A stretch of DNA of 64,000 nucleotides from Anas platyrhynchos. Its lineage: Eukaryota; Chordata; Aves; Anseriformes; Anatidae. A model generated the notes under the pieces. It was not told the origin of the DNA. It did no database searches and saw nothing but the letters and a program-made list of their open reading frames with translations. The stretch covers positions 34,443,001-34,507,000 of the forward strand of contig NC_092591.1 in assembly GCF_047663525.1 (NCBI RefSeq), read 5' to 3'. Within the stretch, counting starts at the first letter, position 1, and each line of letters begins with the position of its first letter. This document shows positions 38,301 to 50,300 of this stretch, one piece after another. Position numbers and translations under genes: made by a program.

Positions 38301-41300
38301 ATGTATATTAACACACATTTAGTTGCATGCCATACAACATGCACAGTAGAATAGGGGAAAAAAGGAGCGGTGATTCTCCTAACAGCACCTGAAGATCACA
38401 GGGGAATATATCAGGATATCTAGAAATAACTGTTTCCAAATCAGCAATTTAGAAGCGGGTTCTCTATGGTGAGCTTCAACTAAACCATTCTAAAATTGTC
38501 TCTCCCATCATCACAATTCAGAGCTCAAAGTCCAATATATAGGAAATATATAGCAAATCACACACATCCCTCGGAATTTTAGAAATACAAGATGTGAGAT
38601 TTCAGTAATGAAACGCTGCAGGGATCTCTCATGGTAAATGTGAACCATATTCTGTTGGTTATAGGCAAAGAATCCTACAATACTTAACTAATTATCAACA
38701 AGCACAAAGGATTTATGAATTTCTCTGTGCTCGATACCTCATCTTTCCGAGGGGATTCCTTTAAATTAAGAGTCTTCTTCAGCACCTCAGAAACTAATTT
38801 CTTCCTTTTGTCCACAAATTCTCTCTCCTCTTTACAGAGGTCAAAACCCAGACGTATATCTAGATCCCAAGTACTGAAAAAGAAATCAAAGCATACACAA
38901 AAAACAGTAAGTTCTGCAGGATTTGGAATTTCCTGGGAAAAGCATTTTTTGTAAACACATTCTAGGTGCTGACATGAATCACTGGATCAAACTGTTAGAT
39001 GGCTACCACTCAGACTGCTGTCTGAAGTGTATGTCTATTTACTAGCTGTTTTGCAGTAAGAGCATTTGGAATTAAAAATGAAACATCTCCCTGTAGTTTT
39101 TCTCTCTATGTCTAAATACAAAATCTGTGTCAGGCAGTCATTCAGGTTAAGCTTCAGGAATTTCACAGACAGGAAGAAAAGATTCTCAGTGGTTGAAAGA
39201 AAATTGTACAAGGAGCAATTGAGAACACTACATTGACACGGATGGAAAATGAGGGGAAAGTGATTTTAAAACAGTGTCAGGACGGTACAACAGGAAAACA
39301 AACTTGCTATACAAGTTTTTGAAAGGGGAGGAGGATCTTCAGTTAATGACTATATACCTAATTACCCTACCAACTCATAAGACAACTTCTCAATTTTGTG
39401 TGTTATTATTTCCTTAGCACTCCTTTCTTGCACCATTCCCCCCATTCAAGCTCTTCACACATCAAGCTGTCCTTCCCTATTTGTCGGTACAGCACCGATA
39501 TTCTGGGAACTATCTGCATCTATCAAAACTACTTCATATTTACACCATCAGCTTCCCACGCTTTAAGTGTTAGGAAAACAGAAAATGTTGTTCAGATTTC
39601 AGCAGGATTAACACCAATCCAAGAGATAGTGTCTTGAAAGAGAATAACCACATATGTGAAAAGAAAAATAATCGAGAAGGTTTTCTCTTTTATCTGTCCC
39701 AAGAGTTTGATTGAGACTGCATACTTTCCCAGAGCAGCAGGGATAATCACTCAGCTCCCTATGAGAATTAAGGCCTTTCCTCATTTTAGAGATCTTTGAG
39801 GTTCCCACTCACCTCTCTTCAGCTTTCAAACTTATATCCAAACTTTGTCCCTGTGAACACAGAAAAAATCTTGCAATTGATAGCAACTGCATAGGTGGCA
39901 CTACTAAATACAGGTTATTACATCAATATGGTCACAAGATACTAACTAGAACAGCACTCATTCACAAAACTACCTCTGTGGAACACCTTTCTCTTCAATC
40001 TATTTCAAACATTTTTAGTAATCTGAAATAGTTTATTTACAGTGACTAAACAAAATCAGAGAGCAGACAAAACATTTATTTCTTCTGCAAGCTTCTTGCT
40101 TCTCTCCTCCTCAGATATTTTTGTTTCTTACCTTTGCCAGCCACAAAAACATTTTTAGAAAAGCTGCACTGAGTAATATTGCTATTTCATTCTAGATCTA
40201 CAAGAAAACAGCACTCCTAAGAATCACATGCAGTTTGACTTTCCAAATGCCTAAAACCAGTGGGGGGTATTCAAAGCATGTTAAAATAGGTGCAATAGTT
40301 GACATTACCTCTCCCAGAGAAACAACTCTATCAACTTTTTGTCCAACAGGAAGGGAATTAACTGGTACAGTCCCCTGTCCCAGAACTGTAGTATGCTTTT
40401 CAATATCAGGGTTCATCCCATCCTAATAAAAAATAAAATGTTGTTTGAGTGCTTCAGTAAAAATGTTAATGATATGACTGTCACAAACAAACAAAAATAA
40501 AACAAAATAGCAAACAATCCTGGCAATCATTACAACTAACCCTTTTCCAAAGCAGTCTAAGGCTTTCTGAGACCTTGGACTCCTGTCCTGCTCTCTGCTT
40601 GACAGATCTTTGCTGGGATTATTTCTGTCACTGAAACAGCTGTTTTTGTGTTTTTTTTTTTTGTTTTTTTGTTTTTTTTTTTTTTTTAAATTATTATATT
40701 TTTCTAATATAGCTGTCTGCCACACACAAAAACCTTTATCTCCAAATATAGGATTTTTCCCCTGAATTGTTGTAGTGATACGTGTCAGAAAACCCACAAG
40801 GGAACTTGTATAGTCTTCAAAGCAGGATTTGAAATAGAGAAAAATGAATCCATAACAAGTGATAATAAAGATCAACCTAAGCCTGGCCATCGATTCCTAA
40901 TGCAGAAACAGAAAATACATCAGTTGAAGACAGAATTCTAGCCTAGAAAATTCTGATTTGACCAGGTACAACATTAAAGAATTAACTCTGATTCTTGTAT
41001 CTGAAAGGTGTATCTGGAAGTGACAACTAACCTTAATAACGAATGACCCTTTCAGCACCACAAGTACCAAGAAGAAACTTGCTTTCAGTGCAAGTTTTTG
41101 AGATCCATGCATACCTGAACAATATATCCAAAACTGATATCCCTGGACATCTGAAGACATTGGCTGCCTTCTTATGATCAAACTAAGGCCATTCAGTTTA
41201 TGTTTAAAGGCTCTTTATAGACCAAAGACACTGTTTTCAGGGTGGATTTATTCAAAAGTGTTTATAACCTTTGTAGCAGCCAGGACAGTTGCTTACCTGT

Positions 41301-44300
41301 AGGATAGATATTGTTTGCTCCAGCTCCACTTGCAGTTCTGGATGCATTTCTTTGTCCACATGAAAAACAAAGGAGGTTCCATAATCCTTCTCATTATCTG
41401 GTCTCCAAGGAATACACAGCTGCTTCTGATACGCCCCTGGAACAGAAAGCTTCACCGCACAGCTACCTGTGTATTAGAATAAGACGTTTAGACTGCAGAA
41501 TCCATTTGCTGAAAATCAAATACTTTTGTTAAATGTAGCTGAAAATATGAAAACACAAGTAAAGACTCTCAAGTCTCTTTCATGGGGCACCCAATGGAAG
41601 TGACCCAATATTATTTTGCCTTTATTTTTAATACTAAATTAACTAACAAAGTCAATTTTGTAGTCAACATATAAGAATACACTTGATAGACAGTGAGGGG
41701 TCTCCCCTCTCTCCCACGGAATAAACATGCTGTGAAGTAGATTCTGCAGGCAGACATACCTTGCTGTTTCTCTTTTATTTTTTCTTCTTTGTTGACAGTC
41801 CCTTGCAGAGACAAACAAGGATGAACCTATGAAAAGAAGAAACAAGTTCTGGCTATGAAATTTGAGTTCATTTTTTTTGTTGAAGCTTAATCCACCTACT
41901 ATGGTAGGGACCAGGCTTACAGCTACAATGTTTCAAAAAAAAAAAAAATATTTGAATGATCAATATAATCCATAAAGAGCAAGTTTTGTTTTAGCAAAAA
42001 GGGATTATTTGGTCTTGTTTCAGAATGAAAACCACTTCTCCTATTCCAGGTTTTTTTTCAACCTGTACCTCATATTTATAAGTTTACTTTTTTTCCCTTC
42101 CTCTTTCTTTCTTCTAATTATGGTTTTGTTTTGTTTTGTTTTGTTTGGTTGTTTTTTTTGTTTTTTTTTTTTAAATGGACATGCGAGTACCTATACAGAA
42201 TCTGTTCAGGTTCTAGAAAACACTTCATAAATTCTACCATGACTTTTTGTTTTGGATTATCCATGTCCTCATGAAACAGTGTCTCACACCAAACAATCTT
42301 CACCTTCCCTTCTAGGACAGGGGATACAAAATTTAATTAACCATAACTGCTCTCAAAGAGAGTAAACATATCTACTGCTTGAACTTAAGACTGATTTGCT
42401 GAGGGAAATATAAATACAAGGGGTTCTATACCGTGAAACAGTCTGCAGAAGTAAGCCATTACAAGCCATCAATTTTTTCCTGAAAAATGGAGGGAAGTAG
42501 TTCTCTCATTGTTGAAATGCAAAGTTTTAATCTGCATTTCAACAGTGAGATAACTCTTTCCCTCCCTTCTTTCTCCTATTAAAAATTGGCATCTCAGCCC
42601 CTTTTCTTTGGAAAAAAAAAAAAAAAAGAAAGATTTTTAATGTATAATGTACTTTTTGGAAAAAAAATCCTGATCACCCCAAGAGAATAGACAAATACCT
42701 CCAGAATTATGATCTACTTATTAATGGCAATGAGAAAATCCTAGAAATAATGAATGTTAAGATAAGGAAGAAGACTACATCCAAACAGCATCTAGGATAG
42801 AAAACACATGATGGTCCTCAGGACTCACCAGCCTTCTTAAGAGTTTTTTGTTTACATATTTTAAACAGGTATACTGGACAAAAAAATCAGCCTTCCCAGG
42901 AGTTGGTATCAAGTTTCAAAAACCTGAGGAATGTTTTTAAACAGCAAATTTTAAAGCAGAGGCAAGTGCTGGCAAGAATATGAGTTATTTGGATCCAGGA
43001 GTCGAATCTTAAACAATTCTTGTCCTCTAACTATTAAACACCTATGTTCAGGGGTAAACCCCAATACACATAACTGACTTCAGTGTACTCACCACAAGTA
43101 CTCCATTGGTCAATACCTCTGTAGGGGTATCTGAGCTGTAAAAGGAAGAGGTTTAATGCAAATGAGTTTTAGTTTTAATTTTTGTATCATTCTACTCACA
43201 AACTAGCTCTCTGATAAGAGGCAGGAGAGGAAGGTCCTCATTGCAACGGATTATACTGACTAGACTGACTCTATTTCCCTTGACAGAATAACAGAAAAAA
43301 ATTACTGAAGAAAAAATTCCTCTACCACTATAAACATGTCGTTATTTTGATAACATAAAGAAAAGCTGAGATTAGATAGACTGTCATACAGATAACCCGT
43401 ATACTTTGTGTGTGTAAAGCTTTCCACTCTTAACTAATTTAGCTTATGCAAAATATGTTGAAGTAACTTCCTTTGCAGTGTTGCCATTCCCATAAAAATC
43501 AAACTTTTATTTCCTCTTCGGTACCCCCAAATTTTGGTGGTTGGCACTTTAAGGACACTTGCAATCAGCCACTGGTGACCAACTTATGCATCATAGAAAA
43601 ACATAACACATTAGCCTCCTCATGAACAAGACTGTCACTGCTCAGAAAAAAGCAACTAACACAACATCTCCCTATAGCACAAATTCACTTAGCTCCTCAG
43701 GTATAACTCACCATTTCTCCAAGCAGAACTCTACATCCAGCTCTTCATTATCCTTTAAAAATAGAAGTTGGTCAGAGGTGACCCTTGAACGTGAGTATGA
43801 TTATAACAATCTTTTCCATGAGATTAAGTTTTTCTCCTGTTAAAAATGATAACAACTACTTCTGTCACTTTTACAAAAACTCAAGCCAAGCTTCAGAATG
43901 CAGCCTTTTTTGTTGCTGCACTTTAAACATTCCTGTTCTCCCAGGCACTTTCTATATGACCAGACACATCTATGTTTGATGAGACAAGTGCCCACAAATG
44001 AGACTTGGCTCTCTGATCCATTACCCTGCTTTTGAATAAACACTCTTCCAGCTCAAGCACCGCTGCAGTGCTGCCTCTGAAAACAGCTTCTACAGGAGAC
44101 TTGGTGTTTCCTCCCATTTATTATTTCAACAGATTACACTCCTAGCTCATTGCTGCCTTTATTTTGTCATGTATAGACTTCGACCCAGCCATCTTTCCCC
44201 CTGCCATAGCATACAGTAAATGATTGACCCAGTGCAGCTTCTAAAATAACTAAGTAGAAGCCAACTTGGGCTATTTTCTTTCACTGAAGTTACAGCTTCC

Positions 44301-47300
44301 AGTTCCATAGTTACTGATCAAGACCACTTTTTAAGCATTCAGCAGACAGGATAACGTAGTGGGAACAAGCAAGTTACTAAGTCTCCTTCTGTGATCACAA
44401 ATCATTTAGAGGGCATGTGACACTGACGAAAACCTCCCTGCTAACTACATACCAGTTAATCTGCTTCTGACCATACCGTCAGCACTGAAGCCAGATTTCT
44501 CAAGAAAACACATCATTAGCTCACCTGTACTCCAGGCCTATTGTAGCAATGTGTTTGAGGCAATTACAAAAGAGATCAGATTGGTGACATAGCTTATTTT
44601 ACGTAACTAAAGTCATCTTGTTGCAAGGCCATAAATAAGTGCCTAGGGACTGACAGCAGCTCATAGGCACCAATGTCACCCTCACGAAGCAGAAGTTAAA
44701 TGTAACTGAACATAGCTCAGCAAAAAATAAGCTGTTCTTAAGCTTTTGACTTATTAAATACAGAAGTAACCTTTGCAGCAGTAAATTTCTTCATTGCAAA
44801 CTGATGATGATCAAATAAATAAGATAGTCTGCAATTCACAAAACAGCTGACAACAAATGCCTTTCATTTTAAGCTCAGTTTACGCCTTTCTTGCCTGTTA
44901 AAAACAAAAATCCTCTTCAAAAACGTTTCAACATCTTCTGAAAGACAGAAGTAACCGCAAAGTTTTGTTTAGCTGGACATCCCAAAGACTGTGGAACACA
45001 AAAAAAATCACTTGTTATTTTAGAAACATCTCAAATAACAGTAAGTCCCTAAACACCATCTGTTGCTACATTTTCCCCTTGTGGCCTCTACAACACTCAG
45101 ATGCATGGAACAAGCATGTACTGCTTGATATCTGTAACACGAGCTGCAGCTATTCAGAGCTCCGGGAAAGGAGCTGTGGACTAACCTCGGGGTTCAACTT
45201 GAAAGTGCGCAGCAGGGGCTGACCTGGCTTCATGCCTCCTACATCGAAGACGATGGAAGTGAGCTCATCGCTGACTAGGACATCCTTGTCATAGAGTGTC
45301 ATTTCCAAAATGTTCTAAAACCAAACAAACAGTCTTAGGTGAAGACAGAAGCACTTCCATGAACCTCAGTAGCTGTGAACAGGCATTTTATGCATTAATC
45401 AGTACCGCTGCCCTTTCCCATCCCTGAAGGGAATTCACTGCGTTCAGCAGGACTTACGCATAGTTAAGCACAAAGCTTCTATTTGACAGTGTTTAGCTAA
45501 AGCTTTTTCTGAGCTTCCCAGCTAGAGAGAGGTCACAGCAGAACGGAGGCGGGGGGGATACTTCTCTCCACCAGGTTGCCACAGATTTGCCTGAAGAATG
45601 AACAGCAATATCCACTCTTTCAGCATGACTCAGTCCAGGATATTGCAGGGACCTATCACTTCTTGCTCAGCATTGTCTCAACAGTCCAGTTCAACAGAAA
45701 TTAACTGAAACAGAAGCAATAAACTACACATGACAACAAAAACTAGCCTCGAAAAAACTAGTTTTCAGCAAAACAAGGCTGAACTTAAACTTGTGCTGGT
45801 TTAGCCTCACAGCAGCAACCAGACTGCGGCTTCATAAGCCTGCAGGGGAATAAAAAGCTCACACACTCAAAAGTTTCGTTTGCAATTTTCTTACAATTTC
45901 TCTAAGTCAATTAGCATTCCACCTTCATCACCAACCACTACAGAAAGGCACTCCAAGTGAGAGGGATAATTTCTTGTTAATGAACCTTATTCCAAAGCCT
46001 AGGATGTTATGCAAAGCAATGGTTCCACGCTAAAAATAATCTTCCAAAAATACTTTTTCCTTCCCTCTACCATTAGATCACTTTGAGAATGAATGCTCAT
46101 AGTATGATAAAAATTTTTTATCATGTTTCATTAGGTCCTGCTAGGAAGATCTAACATTCTGTTTCTATTAAGAGTTTCAATTTAGCTTTCCTTGTTTTTT
46201 GGAACTAATGGCTAGACGTGGCTGAAGGGACAGGTAAGACACCTGGCTAAGCGACAGAGTGATTTGTAGTTTAGTTCCCATTACCTTCCCTTAAATGCTC
46301 GGAATCCTAGACAATATGCAGTGTAAGACAAGCAGAGATAGAAGAATGGAACAGCTACAATGTGAAAGTAGAAGCAACCATCAAATACTAACATGCACGA
46401 TCAAAAATTTCATTTATTTGATAGTGCCTAACTTCCCTTTCTTGAGTTGCATCACAAGGACATTTACAGTAAATTCTAGGTGTAATTTGCAAAAGATGGT
46501 GCACCTATAAACAGCTGTGGTTATCACTAGACATGCTACAGCTTCTGGTACCACTGAAGACCACCACCTTACACATGCCACTGCTTTTGAGGATAAAGAT
46601 CCCTTGGTTTTGAATGAAGTGTCAAAAGCAAGCCAACACACAAATGCAGACAGTCCAACCAGCTCCACAAAGGGCGTTCCTCACCTTGACAGCACTATGG
46701 ATTCGGTACTGGAAGGTTTCATTCCACTCTGGGTTATCACAATTGTCAACAACCTGAGTCCGGTAGACCATTGGAGATGCAGTGGGCAGTTTCATTTCCA
46801 CATAGCAGTCTGCTTTTGACACTGGAGCAGAGAGTGCAGAGATATATTACAACTACTTTAATCAAACGCATTCTTCCCCATGAGCTCCTCACTTACTAAA
46901 TCGCATTGCATCATAAAAAAATGTGCAAAATTAAGAGCAAATTTGTAGAGCAAACAGAAAAACAGCAGTTTTTCTGTTCCCTGGACAATCATTTAGCATT
47001 ACAGTGGTCTGATGGTGGATATCAAAAACAAGCCTAAGTCAAGCAGACCACCTTACTGTATTAACTCTATTCATGACACTTGATTCCTTCAAAGATCCAA
47101 ATACCCCAAAACAGCCCTGAAAGCTTCACTCAACACAGATACATAAGAGGAATATATACCATGCTATCAAAACCAGAAATAGGTTAAAAAACAAAAAAAA
47201 AGATTGTCTTGGAATCAGTCAGTCACCTACCCCTTAAAAAATTTCAACCATGTAAACAAAACAAGCAGAAACATGAAAGAAAATGATACTGTAACTAATC

Positions 47301-50300
47301 AAGAAAAACATCTGGAAGCTAGAATTTAACTGAAAATTGGCACTTGCAGTTACTGAAGTCCTGCACCTGGAAGGGTGAACTTTCCCATAACCTGAGTGCT
47401 GAATTCAGACAGAGGTCTATCAAACAGGCCACAATGGATCATCATGAAAAGGAGCAAGGAAATTAAATTAATGAAATGGTACTAGGACTCACCTTATTTT
47501 GTTCTGCGAAGTTAACCTGTAGCTTGGCCACACATTACACCTTTAAAATGTACATATACATACATACATACATATGTGTGTGTGTATGTATATATAATGC
47601 CTTACAAGAAAAACCATTGTGCAGATATAAAAGCAATACATTACATGTAAGAAGTTCACATCACAATACAACCTGTGTTACAGATGACCTCTGAATAAAT
47701 TATCTGTTTTCTTAATACCTTTACTAAATACTTACGCAGATCTGTACCCTTGATGTTTCTGGCTCGGAGGACTTTTACAGTTAGGTTGTAGTAAGGGTGC
47801 TTCTCCCACTGAAAAGGCAGGAACAAGGCTCAGCATGCAACTCAACTGCAATACCTGTTCTGTAACCACACTAATATCAATCCAGAGAGAAGGACCAGAC
47901 CAGCCAGAACAAAATAAACTATTTATGATTCCATTTGGGAATATACACAGTATTTTTAGTTTCCTGGAGGAAGTCTAAAGGAGGCTAGAAGTGAACTCAA
48001 TTCCCTTTCAGCAAGGCAATAAATGATTCTTAGGATAACTCCTCACAGCCTTCAGAAAGTAAGCCCCTGATTTAGGGTTTCCTGTAATTATAGATAATTT
48101 TAATTGCTTCATTAGCTCATTCCTGATGAAGGATAAAAAGAAACTGAAGCTCCTCAAATAATTTGAATTATGACTTGCCTGGTTTCTTCAGAGCACTTGC
48201 TAAGGGCATATGCATACTTGAGCAATAGCAGATGTGGGAAGAACCTTAAGAACTGAATTAATTAGCTTATTGTCTGAAGATGTAGAAAGCACATGCTGTT
48301 TACAATGAGGGGAAAAAATTACACTTTCTTATGGAAAAATACTTCATGGCACTATAAGCAACAAAAAGGAAAACCTGAAATTCCTATTCATTCTGAACTG
48401 TTATTCATATCAGTACTCTAAATAGTGCATGCTACCAGTATAGATTAAAACGCAATTCTTGTTCTTGAAAACTTCTGCAAGGCTATTTTTGGAAGGTAGT
48501 GTCTAACTGCCCAGATATGAGGGGAATATAAACCTGACTAAATTCTAGACAATCATAAAGAAGACAAGCCTGAGTGGCAGGGGACAACATGAGGATATCA
48601 TTTGAAGGGATTTGGTGCAAACTGGAGAAAAGCAATCATGTAAATCTTGTGAACAGAATGGGATTCTGCCTCCTATTCCTAAATTAAGTGACAAACCAGG
48701 ACAAAATAATGACCAACTACAAACCCTTCTATTAAATCCCATCCCAAAGTACTTTCCAGAAGTGGTCATTAGTTCTATATTCATCATTTTCTACCCTGTG
48801 GACTTGAGACCACAGTTTAATTTCAGGTACGCTAAGCATTCATTGACAACTGAATTCAATAGGATCTTTGCTTACAACAAAATGCTGCAGAGTGCTACAT
48901 GTTATATCAAAAGGTTGTCCATTCATATCTCTAATTAGGGTCTCAAAAAAGAGAATAAACAATGAACCGTTAACTGTCAAAATGTTCTCGAATATTCCCT
49001 ATCTAATAAATAGAATTCTACTGTGCAGTCACATACTTGTGGAGTTTTCCTAATTTCTTATCACCCTAAGACATTTGGTAGCTTTTGAAAAACAGGGTTT
49101 GAACAGCAGACTAAAAACCAGGACTAGTACACTGAACATCTTTGTATGGAGTGCCATCTACTGTGAGCACCAAGGGTAAAATTTACATGCATAGCCTAAG
49201 ATACTTCATACTGAACTGCCAATTAAAATTTGAGCAAATAAACTCCAATTATACTATTACTAAAGAGTTTTTATTTGCAACATCAACGCAGCATTCTAGA
49301 TACTCCTTCCCCCATTTGTTTCTGGCAGCAAGACGTGCCTTCACTTCTAATTTCATCCTGAGCTCTGCTCTTCAGATGCTTTTTCCTTGTTTTTAAACAT
49401 TTCCTGATCACTTGTATTTCTTTTCAATCACAGAGTAGTTTCTCATGCAAAGTCTGCCCTTCTTTCTACCTCCTCAAACTGAGGAAGGGACTACAGAAAG
49501 AAATTAAGGATTGCATAGTTTATTCTCACCAACCTCCTGAAGGTGATACAATTCTTCAGGTTGTTGAGAAGTGAAGCTACATGACCATACTGTCACTGCT
49601 GCCAAAGCAATCTTCACTAATGTAGCTATCACCTTGAATTCAGTCACTAACAGCAGAGGAAGCACAGAATACCATAAAGATAAGCACATTGCTCTTTTAC
49701 TGCACACCATCTGTCAACACAGTCACATGTTCAAAAGTTCCTTCCAAAGGTCTCCAGCACCTGTTGATTTTAAGCCAGTCATTACATAGCAGAGGATACA
49801 TTTCCCACTCCTAGATCATAATTTAAGGGCATATAGTGCAAGAGAGATCTTCCTGTGCTCCCAAGGCTGCATTATCAATATGCCAGAACCTCACCTTCTG
49901 CCTCTTGTAATTATATTTTAGCCAGGGTTGTAACATACTACAAGATGAGCTTACAGAGTAACGAAGCCTGAGCATTAGATGTGCTCTATCTGAACACATC
50001 TGGGAAGAGGCAGGCAAGAAATGTGTATGGGAAATTTATGACAAATAACTACAGTTCTGTCTACACCAGTGTACATGATGATAGATGCAAGCAACAAATT
50101 TCTAATTTGCAGTTTAATGATTCTTTAGAACCACCCCTTTTTCAGAGCTCAGGAGAAACATTGTCTGAAAAAAAAACATGAAACCCTTACGTGAGGGTGC
50201 AAGACTTAATTCTCACACCCTCAGCCCTGCTAACAACTGTCTGTACCTTTAATCTAAACTGAAGGTGCTGATGTAGCAGCAAGGGACTGTAAAACAGGTT

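Noticed and set aside
40423..40890. 155-codon minus-strand open frame
   Set aside because: It covers PLA2G4F-like intron 8, includes a long lysine run from a poly-T/A stretch, and has no family resemblance.
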